Positions 1-9,314 of a stretch of 64,000 bases of DNA are shown here, piece after piece. The first letter of the stretch is position 1, and each line of letters starts with the position of its first letter. The position numbers were made by a program, and so were the translations under genes. Where the stretch lies: positions 1 through 64,000 of the forward strand of contig JAVBMA010000017.1 in assembly GCA_031553005.1 (NCBI GenBank), read 5' to 3'. The notes below the pieces were generated by a model. The model worked only from the letters and a program-made list of their open reading frames with translations. It ran no database searches and was not told the origin of the DNA. This DNA is from RGIG9379 sp031553005. GTDB taxonomy: Bacteria; Bacteroidota; Bacteroidia; Bacteroidales; Paludibacteraceae.

Positions 1-3000
1 AGGGTAAGATTATTTGTTTTCAATTCTAATGAAGGGGATTCTTTGCATAATCTTACCGTATCTCCTACTGCTGACTGGCTCGGGATAATCTCTACTTTCT
101 TCCCGTTTACAGAGGCATCTGGACTCTTACAGGGGGGACACTCATATTTTGTTGTCAATTTTATACGACCACATTGGTTGGGAACAGAGAGGTCGAATTT
201 CAAATCAGATATTGAAAGCCGTCCTGCCGGATTCCCATTTTCCGTAGAGCCAATCCCATACAACGCCGCTCCACCAGATTGCAAATCATCAACATAAGGT
301 GTATTATATTTAGTTCCAGTAGCTGCCGGACTTATAAAGTACAGGTTATCCAAATTACTAAACGTCAATCCTATATAATATTCTCCCGGATTCAAAGTAT
401 AACCGCCTAAATCAACAGTTATTTCAGTCATTTGATTATTGTAAGTAAACGATTGTGCGGCGGTTATGTTTGCTATTTCAGTTCCCGCAACCATATTCCC
501 ATTGTTTAGATTAGTAGCGTAAAGAACTGGCGTAACTCCCAATGTTTTATCACCACCAGATGATCTTACATATATTTTCAGCGATGTGAGTTTTACGGTT
601 TGTGTTGCTTCAATATACATTTCATATCTTTGATTTGAAGTGTTCGTAGCGCTTGCAAGCGCACCTTTGTAGAGTGTTCCTTTTTGTACTGTTTTATCTT
701 CCAAATACACATGGTAGTAAGTATCAGTTCCGTCTGTTTCTACTTCTACATGATTACCGGGAACGCAAAAACTTGAAGCAAGTTCATCTGCGGGAACTTC
801 AATTGTTCCAGTTCCTGCTACTGCGGTTCCTGTTGAACGTTGATAAATGCCAAATTGACTTTCAACGGACGTGCCGGTATAAGTACCTTTGGCATAGTTC
901 GATTCAAATTTAAAACAAACGTTATCAGTACCGACAGGTGTTTCTTCATCAGCGACACATGCAGTTTCTCCATCAATATTCCCTGCTGGCGCTTCATTCA
1001 CCTGTACCACAATTTTGTCAAATCTTCGACATTCTTCACGGTCTTCAAGTGTTTCTATTACTTTTACCCAATAGGTGGTTGTCCCTGCTTGAGTAGCTGT
1101 AACCGAATATGTCGGCGTTTTTGCTAAAGGAATATCAATCGCAGTTGGTTGTGCTGTTTGTTTAAACCATTGTATTTCATAATCTGGCGAAGTTCCTTGC
1201 TGTAGACTTAATGTAGCAGTTTCGTTCATACACAAGGACATTATTCTCCCTGCGATTGGTTTATCAGCTGCTATTTTTATCGTATTAGGAGTAAGACAAG
1301 GACAGTTAACACTCGCCTCAATGGCAATAGACGAAATAGATATGGCACGACACGGGCTTAAAGCATCCATGGATTCCCATTCCGTACTATTTGCTAAGTA
1401 GGTTTTATCGCCCACTACCAACCGGAAATACGTCTTATCTTTTCCTGCGCCAGGTCCCGTTTCATAATTAAATGCCGGATGATTTTTAGGATCAGCAATC
1501 TCAAATGTTCGATTTGGGGGTGTTTGAATGGAACCTAAATCATACCATGTTGGATTTGCCGTAGTTATCGGATTATCAAAACTATATTGAAATAAATATC
1601 CTACAGCAGGGTAAAAATTGGTAATTGCCTCAGACTCTTCTGCTTGTAATGTAAACGAAGTCCCCGTACACAAATTGAGTATATCGGGCGCTGAACCTGA
1701 TAATGATGCACTCACATTAATATCGGGTGGTGTACATACTGAGGCATAAATATCGTCTAAGAAAAGGTCGCCTATGTTCATGCCGTTATAATCATCTTTC
1801 TTGCTAATTACTTGTAGTGTAACACAGGTCATGTTTGGATCGATTACCGTAAATGTTGTTTCAAAACTTTTCCATTGAGGTAGTGTTAATCTTTGCGTGC
1901 CACTCGTTGCAAGTGTATTCCCAAGCGCCACATCGTAATCGCCTTCCACCAATCGCAATTCTACATCAAATACACCACCGGCATTGGTATTACCGGCAGA
2001 ATAACTTGCACCGAATTTTATTTCTTTACCCGGACAAAGGTTGCATATTTTTCGTTGATACAACACCTTATTCATATTGCCTGCTGAGCCAAGGCCAAAA
2101 AACAACATACCACCGGTTCCATTGCCTGTTGTATTGTCATAAAATCGTGGATTTGTATATGGCGCCCACGGAATAATCAATGCTCGCTCGTGTTGATTAG
2201 GCAAATCAGACCAATAGGTATATGCCGAAGTAAATCCCGGAGGTTTTGTTGCCACCGGAGGATTTTCATTAAAGGCAAATATTCCTGCAACGGAACCGTC
2301 TTGCAAACTACCATCGGCAGCCCGGTATGAGTAAGCGTTTGCTCCTGCAAATTCACCGAAATCATCATAAAAAATAAATGTTTCAGCCATTGGCACACCA
2401 CTATTGGGATCGACGCAACATGCTTTTACTTCCAATTTAAACGGTTCAGCCGCAGCCGCAGCACAACCGGGTATAGTCACCGAAAGATTTACCGTATAAT
2501 CTTGTACATTTGGCGGTGTAACCACAAATTGTTGTCCTGTACTCGAACCCAAAGTTGAAGTCCACGAATAGGTTGTCCCTGCAGGATAGACTGATGATGG
2601 TTTAAGTGTTACAGGATTGGCAACACATACCGGAAGTACTTTTTGTGAAACAATTTTTGGCTTTAGAGTACCCGTTATTTCAATATTATCTATTCCAATA
2701 GGAGCAAAGTTAATACCTCCCGGCCTTCCTAAATAAAATGTTACGGTACCGCCGGCATCGGTAGTTGCCGTTATTGTTAATTTCGCAGAACCACCAAAAG
2801 GAATTGTTCCGGTACTTACTCCTCCGGAAACAGCTCCGTTATTTAGAGTGGTTGAGCCAGTAATGCCTATACCTGTATTTCCATAATATGTTTTATTATT
2901 GGCATCATAAGTATAGCCTCCAATAGAGAAATTGCCACCACCATTCGCTTTTGAGTATTCTGCTGCCGATTCCAAGTCAAGTAAATTATAAACATCAAGA

Positions 3001-3500
3001 GTAATCGTAACAGTTGTATTCGGAGCTAGTCCGGTTGCAGAATAAGAAAAAAATGGTTTTTCGTGTGTTGCACCTGCATTTACAAACAGATTGTTGTGAA
3101 ACTCTTTTAACCGAGGGTCTATCAATTTAGGATTGGCAACAATGCCGCTTCCTCCTGTAGAGGCACCAACGTTATTCCCATTTGCTAAAATAGTATTCCA
3201 CAATGCTTCGGTAAAAAGAGTTCCTCCCGAAGACATTGAGTTTGTCAGCACTCCTTTGTGTATTCCACTCTGTACGTGCTCGTAATATCGGCACGATAAA
3301 CACAAATCATTTAAGACATCGCCCACCTCTTCATAATACCAACCGGTCGCGGTTGCATCATTTGTCATTTCCGGATCAAACAATGCCACATTTGTATCAA
3401 AATCCGTTCCTCCCACCACACATTGGGCAGAAGCTCCGAAAACGGAAAAGCATAACAATCCCGCTATAAACCACAATTTACTTTTTAATAAAAGTTTCAT
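1..3500 (-). CDS. Large secreted multidomain surface protein, 5' part (3' end outside window)
   Basis: The minus-strand frame is open from the ATG at 3500 to the left edge, giving 1166 codons without a stop. It begins with a signal peptide (MKLLLKSK, hydrophobic core, then ASAQ cleavage region). A Cys-rich stretch follows near residues 60-75 (LCLSCRYYEH), then beta-rich regions of Ig-like/PKD-like and jelly-roll character, many Thr/Asn/Gly residues, and recurring Cys-Cys or Cys-Pro-Pro-Cys junctions between modules. This architecture is typical of exported Bacteroidota adhesins or T9SS cargo, but the C-terminus that would show a sorting domain is not in the window. Function is unknown; surface exposure is an inference. 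A TATATTTG-type -7 box lies about 110 bp upstream of the start. Confidence 0.8.
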   Translation of the reverse strand, partial: MKLLLKSKLWFIAGLLCFSVFGASAQCVVGGTDFDTNVALFDPEMTNDATATGWYYEEVGDVLNDLCLSCRYYEHVQSGIHKGVLTNSMSSGGTLFTEALWNTILANGNNVGASTGGSGIVANPKLIDPRLKEFHNNLFVNAGATHEKPFFSYSATGLAPNTTVTITLDVYNLLDLESAAEYSKANGGGNFSIGGYTYDANNKTYYGNTGIGITGSTTLNNGAVSGGVSTGTIPFGGSAKLTITATTDAGGTVTFYLGRPGGINFAPIGIDNIEITGTLKPKIVSQKVLPVCVANPVTLKPSSVYPAGTTYSWTSTLGSSTGQQFVVTPPNVQDYTVNLSVTIPGCAAAAAEPFKLEVKACCVDPNSGVPMAETFIFYDDFGEFAGANAYSYRAADGSLQDGSVAGIFAFNENPPVATKPPGFTSAYTYWSDLPNQHERALIIPWAPYTNPRFYDNTTGNGTGGMLFFGLGSAGNMNKVLYQRKICNLCPGKEIKFGASYSAGNTNAGGVFDVELRLVEGDYDVALGNTLATSGTQRLTLPQWKSFETTFTVIDPNMTCVTLQVISKKDDYNGMNIGDLFLDDIYASVCTPPDINVSASLSGSAPDILNLCTGTSFTLQAEESEAITNFYPAVGYLFQYSFDNPITTANPTWYDLGSIQTPPNRTFEIADPKNHPAFNYETGPGAGKDKTYFRLVVGDKTYLANSTEWESMDALSPCRAISISSIAIEASVNCPCLTPNTIKIAADKPIAGRIMSLCMNETATLSLQQGTSPDYEIQWFKQTAQPTAIDIPLAKTPTYSVTATQAGTTTYWVKVIETLEDREECRRFDKIVVQVNEAPAGNIDGETACVADEETPVGTDNVCFKFESNYAKGTYTGTSVESQFGIYQRSTGTAVAGTGTIEVPADELASSFCVPGNHVEVETDGTDTYYHVYLEDKTVQKGTLYKGALASATNTSNQRYEMYIEATQTVKLTSLKIYVRSSGGDKTLGVTPVLYATNLNNGNMVAGTEIANITAAQSFTYNNQMTEITVDLGGYTLNPGEYYIGLTFSNLDNLYFISPAATGTKYNTPYVDDLQSGGAALYGIGSTENGNPAGRLSISDLKFDLSVPNQCGRIKLTTKYECPPCKSPDASVNGKKVEIIPSQSAVGDTVRLCKESPSLELKTNNLT

Positions 3501-3610
3501 ATACTTTCGTATTAAAGTTTATATTTAAATCTATTTTTCTGATATTAAGTATGTAGAAATCTGTTTAAAAGAATACTATATCCACTTCAAATTCCCCCCA
3601 ATATTGCATA

Positions 3611-3618
3611 CAAATATA
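3611..3618 (-). promoter_or_regulatory. Putative -7 box for the large secreted protein
   Basis: On the minus strand this reads TATATTTG, matching the Bacteroidota -7 consensus TAnnTTTG. It implies a leader of about 100 nt before the ATG at 3500. No convincing TTG -33 element was seen at the expected distance. Confidence 0.4.
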
Positions 3619-3822
3619 CTGTCCCAAGATACGCCTTTATATTCAAAAAACCTATTTTTTTCAAAAAAACAGGGTTACTTTTTCTTTTAGTCTTTGTAAA
3701 AAAGGAAAGACGACAAAAAAAGTCGTCATATTTAGCTTATCCTGAGATTAACTTTATTAAAGAACAATCACAATAAATTTCACAATTATCGACAAAAGAT
3801 ACTTTAACCCCTTATTTATAAA

Positions 3823-3872
3823 ATTTTGTGCCCTTTGTGTTTTTTTATTTTTTACTACAAAGGACACAAAAT
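3823..3872. repeat. Inverted repeat built from CCTTTGTG-type octamers
   Basis: Arms 3823-3838 and 3857-3872 (16 bp each, one mismatch) flank an AT-rich loop. The arms are made of TTTGTG/CCTTTGTG units. It lies in the convergence-free gap between the large secreted protein's promoter and the end of the regulator gene. It may act as the regulator's terminator, since T-rich sequence lies in the loop, or be a member of the octamer repeat class found elsewhere in the window. Confidence 0.5.
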
Positions 3873-3917
3873 ATATTATTCAAAAAAACAAACACACTTA
3901 GAATATAGCGCGCTCAA

Positions 3918-4334
3918 CTACTGAACATTGGGTTTTTCCAACAACTGAATGAGTTTACTTATCTGCATATCTTTTTCCCGCAACCGCTCTTCCTTTTCCT
4001 GTATTATGCGATTTAGCTCATCTATTGTTCTTCCTAAAGAGGCGATTTTATCTTTATACTCCATAAGAGGCTCTTCAAGAATAGAAACTGTACCGGATTC
4101 CTGATATATTTTTCTGGTTTTGGGTTTATTCAGCATCTCACCTACTCCGGTAATCAACCATATCGGATTCAAGTCGGAATATATTTTCAAAATATTCTCC
4201 AGCTTATCGGCTCCAATTGTTCCGCCTGAACGCATAGGTTTAACTAACGATGCATTAGACATTCCCACACTCTTCTCAAATGTAGATATTTTAATCTTTT
4301 TGTAGTCTATATATTCTTTCAATCGCTGAAGCAT
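3918..4334 (-). CDS. Phage/mobile-element type HTH regulator with C-terminal coiled coil
   Basis: A 138-aa protein. The N-terminal part (about residues 1-65) resembles Cro/CI-like helix-turn-helix regulators common in Bacteroidales prophages and conjugative elements: an initial helix (LKEYIDYKKI), a helix pair around STFEKSVGMSNASL, and then the LNPIWLITGVGEML segment frequent in this family. Residues 85-135 form a charged coiled coil with repeated Glu/Lys heptads, probably for oligomerisation. No integrase or other phage gene is next to it, so it is an orphan, possibly a relic of an element. A divergent promoter overlaps its upstream region and contains a perfect ATTTGCAAAT palindrome that could be its operator (inference). 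Confidence 0.7.
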   Translation of the reverse strand: MLQRLKEYIDYKKIKISTFEKSVGMSNASLVKPMRSGGTIGADKLENILKIYSDLNPIWLITGVGEMLNKPKTRKIYQESGTVSILEEPLMEYKDKIASLGRTIDELNRIIQEKEERLREKDMQISKLIQLLEKPNVQ

Positions 4335-4368
4335 ATAATTATTTTTAGCAAAATTTCTAAATTTTTAT

Positions 4369-4398
4369 TTGCAAATTAGAATATTTTCTTTACCTTTG
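4369..4398 (+). promoter_or_regulatory. Strong consensus promoter facing away from the HTH regulator, with embedded palindrome
   Basis: TTG at 4369-4371, then exactly 19 bp, then TACCTTTG at 4391-4398: a textbook Bacteroidota -33/-7 promoter on the plus strand. The palindrome ATTTGCAAAT (4367-4376) overlaps the -33 element, a plausible operator for the divergent HTH protein. No convincing gene follows for over 800 bp; the first downstream ATG frame (near 4434) is only 13 codons long. Confidence 0.6.
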
Positions 4399-4404
4399 CA
4401 TTCT

Positions 4405-5190
4405 TTCAGACAAATTTAAAATAAAATTTCATATGCTGAAAATTAAGCATAATAAAAATCAGACTTTGGAATAGGTTTTTAAACAAAAAATTCATTAATA
4501 TTCACACAAAAATAATAATACCGGACAACATGACTCTAAACATTTGGTCCTGCTATTTTTATTTTTTTAATATTTGATTTTTTTCTAATTATAATAAATA
4601 ACAAATTAATAATTAAAAAATCTACTCAAACTAAAAAATCGTAATACATATCATTATCAAGTAAATAAAACAACTAAATCCGTTTTTCTATTTATTTGAC
4701 AGGTAAATAATTGTAAATAGTCCATGCCATAATATTTATTAGTTTAAATTTTTCGAACAATAAAACCATTTTATTCAGAAAAATGTTTTTCTTTGTACTT
4801 CGATAATAATTATTCTATTATATAGAAACAAGCGAAGCTTACTTCTTGTATCAGAAATCACCACTTTCAATTATAACACCAAGAAGAATTAGTTCCGTTC
4901 GCTAATGGCGTGGACTAACTATTTTGTGTTGTAGGTGTGTGGTGTACCTCTGATAAAAATAGGGTTCACGCCTTTTCAATTTAATCGCCTTAACTTATTC
5001 TGTAAAACAGAAAGGGATACTATTTTTTCTAAAAATCAGAAGGAATATCGGTATTTGATAATTACAAACATTACAAGATACAGAGCTATACTTTTATCTA
5101 TAGTATTATTTATCAAGACAGCTCTCTTATCATTCCGTAATTTATAGAATTTTTTTTGACTTTGGCAAAAGCGTAAGGCTTCGCAATTAA
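4405..5190. other. Gene-poor AT-rich stretch
   Basis: About 790 bp with no recognisable protein or RNA gene. The composition is very AT-rich up to about 4850, then more mixed from 4850 to 5000. A GTG-started frame of 70 codons (4935-5147) has no recognisable domain and is preceded by an in-frame stop; it is not called. The stretch could hold an untranslated transcript from the promoter at 4369, or be the remains of a lost element. Confidence 0.4.
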
Positions 5191-5192
5191 CC

Positions 5193-5240
5193 ATAGATAA
5201 AAAATCCCGGCTAAATATTTAGCCGGGATTTTTTATCTAT
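5193..5240 (-). terminator. Perfect-palindrome terminator after fba
   Basis: A 48-bp perfect palindrome (24 + 24) with a GC core (TCCCGGCTAAAT) and A/T tracts on both sides, ending 10 bp after the fba stop. Being symmetric, it could also terminate transcripts arriving from the left on the plus strand. Confidence 0.85.
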
Positions 5241-5249
5241 GAAATATTA

Positions 5250-6245
5250 TTAAGCTTTATTTTCGCTTCCAAGTACGTTTACAATTTTGTGTTTGTAAAG
5301 TTTCTTCATATTTTCACGCGCAGGACCTAAATATTTACGAGGGTCAAATTCTGCAGGTTTGTTAGCAAAAACTTCACGAACAGCAGCAGTCATTGCCAAG
5401 CGGCTGTCAGAGTCAATGTTAATTTTACAAACAGCCGATTTAGCGGCTTTACGCAATTCTTCTTCCGGAATACCGATAGCATCTTTCATTGCACCTCCGA
5501 ATTTGTTGATAGTCGCAACTTCTTCCTGAGGAACAGACGAAGCTCCGTGAAGTACAATAGGGAAACCAGGAAGTTCTTTTTCTACACCTTCTAATACGTC
5601 AAATGCCAACGGAGGAGGAACAAGGATACCTTGTGCATTACGTGTACATTGTTCCGGTTTGAATTTGTTAGCACCATGAGAAGTTCCGATAGAGATTGCC
5701 AAAGAATCGCAACCTGTACGTTTTGTAAAGTCAACAACTTCTTCCGGTTTGGTATAAGTATGATGGTCGGAAGAAACTTCATCCTCAACCCCAGCTAATA
5801 CTCCAAGTTCACCTTCTACGGTAACATCAAATTGGTGAGCGTAGTCAACTACTTTTTTAGTAAGAGCAACGTTTTCTTCGTAAGGAAAATGTGAACCATC
5901 TATCATAACAGAAGAAAAACCTGCATCAATACAGCTTTTGCAAGTTTCGAACGAATCACCGTGGTCAAGGTGAAGTACGATTTGCGGTTTTGCCCAACCC
6001 AATTCTTTTGCATATTCTACAGCTCCCTGAGCCATGTAGCGAAGTAATGTCGGGTTAGCATACTCACGGGCGCCTTTTGATACTTGAAGGATAACCGGAG
6101 ATTTGGTTTCGGATGCAGCTTGAATAATAGCTTGTAGCTGTTCCATGTTATTGAAGTTGAAAGCGGGGATGGCATATCCGCCCTTGATTGCATTAGCAAA
6201 CATTTCTTTTGTGTTTACTAAGCCCAATTCCTTGTAACTTACCAT
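5250..6245 (-). CDS. fba: Class II fructose-1,6-bisphosphate aldolase
   Basis: 331 aa. This zinc aldolase interconverts fructose-1,6-bisphosphate with glyceraldehyde-3-phosphate and dihydroxyacetone phosphate in the cytoplasm (glycolysis and gluconeogenesis). The sequence shows the class II layout: LHLDHGD around residues 91-97 (catalytic Asp94, Zn ligand His95), EGELG at 144-148, GTSHG with His190 and LHGASSVP with His233 as further metal ligands. Length and motifs match the long FbaA type of Bacteroidales. It is monocistronic: a perfect terminator follows and a TATATTTG -7 box lies about 40 bp upstream. Confidence 0.96.
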   Translation of the reverse strand: MVSYKELGLVNTKEMFANAIKGGYAIPAFNFNNMEQLQAIIQAASETKSPVILQVSKGAREYANPTLLRYMAQGAVEYAKELGWAKPQIVLHLDHGDSFETCKSCIDAGFSSVMIDGSHFPYEENVALTKKVVDYAHQFDVTVEGELGVLAGVEDEVSSDHHTYTKPEEVVDFTKRTGCDSLAISIGTSHGANKFKPEQCTRNAQGILVPPPLAFDVLEGVEKELPGFPIVLHGASSVPQEEVATINKFGGAMKDAIGIPEEELRKAAKSAVCKINIDSDSRLAMTAAVREVFANKPAEFDPRKYLGPARENMKKLYKHKIVNVLGSENKA

Positions 6246-6281
6246 TTGAATGATTTTTAACGTGTTAATTTTTAATCAGCA

Positions 6282-6289
6282 CAAATATA
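6282..6289 (-). promoter_or_regulatory. -7 box of fba
   Basis: Reads TATATTTG on the minus strand, about 37 bp upstream of the fba start. The -33 element is not clear. Confidence 0.45.
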
Positions 6290-6424
6290 ATAAAAATTTC
6301 ATTTCAATCTCATACATGAGTCTTATTAACCGGGTCATTTATACATTAATATTTCCGGCTATATGGATTCTTTGTATTTATAATCAATTTTAAGGGAATG
6401 TAAAGAATAAGGATGGACTTATAT

Positions 6425-6500
6425 AAAAAATTAAGGGAAACTTCCCAGTCTCCCTTAACGTTTTAAAACCTAAACTATGAAAAAATCTACTTGTTTGTTT
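6425..6500 (-). ncRNA. Candidate small RNA of about 75-85 nt
   Basis: On the minus strand a promoter (TTG at 6535-6537, 20 bp spacer, TATATTTG at 6507-6514) is followed about 70 nt later by a rho-independent terminator. The terminator stem is TTAAGGGA/TCCCTTAA (6431-6438 with 6451-6458), with a 12-nt loop and a T6 run. No ORF with a start codon fits the interval on this strand. The arrangement (own promoter, own terminator, no coding capacity, alone between ftsH and fba) is that of an independent sRNA. No Rfam family is recognised from memory. Confidence 0.5.
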
Positions 6501-6506
6501 GCACTA

Positions 6507-6537
6507 CAAATATACGGCGACAAATTGAATTGCGCAA
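6507..6537 (-). promoter_or_regulatory. Promoter of the candidate sRNA
   Basis: -7 box TATATTTG (6507-6514) and -33 TTG (6535-6537) separated by 20 bp, in good agreement with the Bacteroidota consensus. The predicted transcription start is near 6500. Confidence 0.55.
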
Positions 6538-6747
6538 GACATATTACAAAAAATAAATTGACTTATATCAATTTATTTTTTCGAGTGATATTGCCATAAT
6601 GGTTAAATAATTGTATTTGAGCAAATTAACCTCTTTTTCTTATATTGATTTTATTTCTACATTTTGCGAATATTTTCTCATTTTTATTAGAAAATGGGAT
6701 AATTTCCTGTTTTTAGCTCTGTTTTTTCTGTCTTTTTTAATGAAAAA

Positions 6748-6784
6748 ATCCCATTTTATTAGAATAACGCTAATAGAATGGGAT
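6748..6784 (-). terminator. Terminator after ftsH
   Basis: A 15-bp stem (ATCCCATTTTATTAG with one mismatch in the partner arm), loop AATAACG, followed on the minus strand by a T-run (the A-run at 6743-6748). It lies 50 bp past the ftsH stop. Confidence 0.7.
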
Positions 6785-6833
6785 ATAAAAGAGTTAAAAA
6801 ATAGATTTAATTATTTTTTCTTTTGATTTACCA

Positions 6834-8848
6834 TTAAAAATTGACTTCTTGTTTTTGGGAAGAGTCTGCGTCTGCCGAATCTTTTGGAGTAAAGGGCTTA
6901 TTATCCTCTTTCTCTTCGCCATCATTGGCCATTAATTCATCTGCGCGGGAAGCCCATTTTCGTTTTCCGAAAATACGCTCCAGGTCTTCGGCAAAAATAA
7001 CCTCTTTTTCTATCAAAATCTGGGTTAATTGTGCATGACCCTCTTTATGTATAGATAAAATATCTTTAGCTCTTTCGTACTGCGATTCGACTAACAATTT
7101 AACTTCTGTGTCTATCAATTGAGCAGTATCTTCACTGTAAGGCTTAGAAAAAGCATAATCAGATGCACCCGAAGAGTCGTAATAGCTTACATTTTGTAGT
7201 TTATCGCTCATTCCAAAATAAGCAATCATTGCATAAGCTTGTTTAGTCGTACGTTCCAAATCATTTAATGCTCCGGTCGACACTTTGCTGAACATAAGCT
7301 CTTCGGCAGCACGCCCACCTAAAGTTGCACACATTTCATCCAATAACTGATCTTTTGTGGTCAATTGCCGCTCTTCGGGCAGATACCATGCAGCTCCCAA
7401 TGCTTTTCCGCGTGGCACAATAGTAACTTTTACCAATGGATTAGCATACTGCAACATCCAGCTTATAGTGGCATGTCCGGCTTCATGACAGGCAATTGCC
7501 TCTTTTTCGGAACGGGTCGTAATTTTATTTTTCTTTTCCAATCCGCCAATAATCCGGTCTACAGCATCCAGAAAATCTTGTTTTTGTACATATTGTTTAT
7601 CTTTCCGGGCAGCAATCAAAGCGGCTTCGTTACAAACATTCGCAATATCAGCTCCGGAAAATCCGGGTGTTTGGCGAGCCAAAAAGTCAATATCAATAGA
7701 CTCGTCTATTTTTATCGGACGAAGGTGTACTTTAAATATTTCTTTCCGGTCGTGAACATCGGGTAAATCTACATGTATTTGCCGGTCAAAGCGTCCGGCC
7801 CTGAGTAGTGCCTTATCCAGAATATCAGCACGGTTGGTTGCAGCGAGAATAATCACACCACTATTGGAACCAAATCCGTCCATCTCAGTAAGCAATTGGT
7901 TGAGTGTGTTTTCCCGCTCATCATTAGCTCCCATGTTTGGATTTTTGCCTCGGGCTCTACCTACAGCGTCAATTTCATCAATAAAGACGATACATGGAGC
8001 TTTTTCTTTTGCCTGACGGAAAAGATCCCTAACACGGGAAGCTCCTACTCCGACAAACATTTCTACAAAATCGGAACCTGAAAGGGAGAAAACGGCACAT
8101 CGGCTTCTCCTGCAACAGCTTTGGCCAATAATGTTTTTCCTGTTCCCGGAGGGCCTACCAGCAAAGCTCCTTTAGGTATTTTACCTCCTAATTCGGTGTA
8201 TTTTTTAGGATTCTTCAAGAATTCTACAATCTCCTCGACCTCTTGTTTCGCTTCGGTCAATCCGGCAACATCTTTAAATGTGGCTTTATTTTCGTTAGAT
8301 CCTTTGTCAAAAAGCTGTGCTTTGGATTTTCCGACATTAAAAACGCCACCGCCACCGCTTCCGCCTGCGGACATCCTGCGCATCAGGAATATCCAGAAAA
8401 CGGCTAATAAAAGGAACGGCCCAAATCCCCAGATAAACGAATCAAAATAATCTTTCTGTTCTTCGAAACGTATATTGATGTTCGTTTTATACTCTTTTTG
8501 CCAAGTATTCAGTTCATCAGTAAACTTATCGGCAGAAGGAATCTGCACCTTCATTATCGGATTTTTGGTATACTTGGTAGAATCCGCGCCAAAGGCAATT
8601 CCCAGTTTGTCTTTTTTGATCTTGATTGTCGCAGTGTTTTTATTGGTCACTACGGTAATGTCCTCGATAGCATTTTTTTCTATCAATCCTTTTATATCGT
8701 TCCATCCGACTTCTTTTGATGACGGCGCCGTATTTATAAAATTCAGCCCGATAAGGAACAATGCTATCAATCCGTAAATCCAATATAGGTTAACCTTGAA
8801 TTTCTTGGGTAGCTTGGGCATTTTATTATTTTGTTGTTCTTCTGCCAT
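6834..8848 (-). CDS. ftsH: ATP-dependent zinc metalloprotease FtsH, with apparent 1-nt frameshift
   Basis: FtsH is the membrane-anchored AAA+ protease that degrades misfolded membrane proteins and short-lived regulators. The N-terminal frame (8848-8063) gives two transmembrane helices (about residues 21-38 and 139-157), a Gly-rich linker and the Walker A motif GPPGTGKT (232-239). The C-terminal frame (8060-6834) gives Walker B (IVFIDEIDAVG), the second region of homology and the zinc site HEAGH. The two frames meet at a T4 tract (A4 on the plus strand, 8089-8092). One additional T would restore VPFFSLSGSDFVEMFVG and a single protein of about 671 aa, the normal length. The gene is almost always essential or important, so a sequencing error in the homopolymer is the simplest explanation, but a real lesion cannot be excluded from one sequence. 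It lies 28 bp downstream of rsfS, as in other Bacteroidales. Confidence 0.9.
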
Positions 8849-8876
8849 ATTTATAGATTCAACTTTCTGTAATTAA

Positions 8877-9236
8877 TTATAACAAATCCCGTATTTGAGT
8901 AATTTTCGCATCTTCCCAAAGACTTTCCAATTTATAGAAGTCTCTGATTTCGGGTTGAAATACATGCACAATAATATCTCCGTAATCCAGTGCAATCCAC
9001 TGTGCATTTTCATATCCGTCGGTAGCAAATGGCTTGATACGCATTTGTCCCCTCACATAATCTTTTACGGAGTCGGCTATCGCACTAACATGTGTATTTG
9101 ATTTACCCTGACATATAACAAAATAACGGCATACGTAGTTCTCCAACTTAGACATATCTATTATTGTTATTTTTTCTCCTTTTTTTTCTTGTATTCCTTC
9201 TACAATCTTATCCAGTAATCGTTTTGTTTCGTCCAT
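8877..9236 (-). CDS. rsfS: Ribosome silencing factor RsfS (Iojap family)
   Basis: 119 aa, the usual length. RsfS binds ribosomal protein L14 on the large subunit and blocks subunit joining during starvation. The conserved core is visible: ITIIDMSKLENYVCRYFVIC, the segment SNTHVSAIADSV, and DYGDIIVHVFQPEIRDFYKLESLW near the C-terminus. It is the first gene of an rsfS-ftsH unit. A TATCTTTG -7 box (9256-9263, read on the minus strand) lies about 20 bp upstream of the start. Confidence 0.92.
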   Translation of the reverse strand: MDETKRLLDKIVEGIQEKKGEKITIIDMSKLENYVCRYFVICQGKSNTHVSAIADSVKDYVRGQMRIKPFATDGYENAQWIALDYGDIIVHVFQPEIRDFYKLESLWEDAKITQIRDLL

Positions 9237-9255
9237 ATTTTTTCTTATTCTAAAG

Positions 9256-9263
9256 CAAAGATA
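9256..9263 (-). promoter_or_regulatory. -7 box of rsfS-ftsH
   Basis: Reads TATCTTTG on the minus strand. A TTG is found 22 bp further upstream, slightly longer than the usual 19-21 bp spacing. Confidence 0.45.
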
Positions 9264-9314
9264 GGTAATCGCATTTCTTTTTTAACAATATAAAAATAAT
9301 TAATTTGCTTATTT

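Noticed and set aside
4935..5147. A 70-codon plus-strand frame starting with GTG in the gap before fba
   Set aside because: It has a non-ATG start just after an in-frame stop, no recognisable domain, no nearby promoter and average AT-rich composition. It is most likely chance.
3918..5190. A prophage or integrative element remnant around the HTH gene
   Set aside because: No integrase, attachment-site duplication, tRNA target or second phage gene is present. The isolated regulator alone does not support an element.
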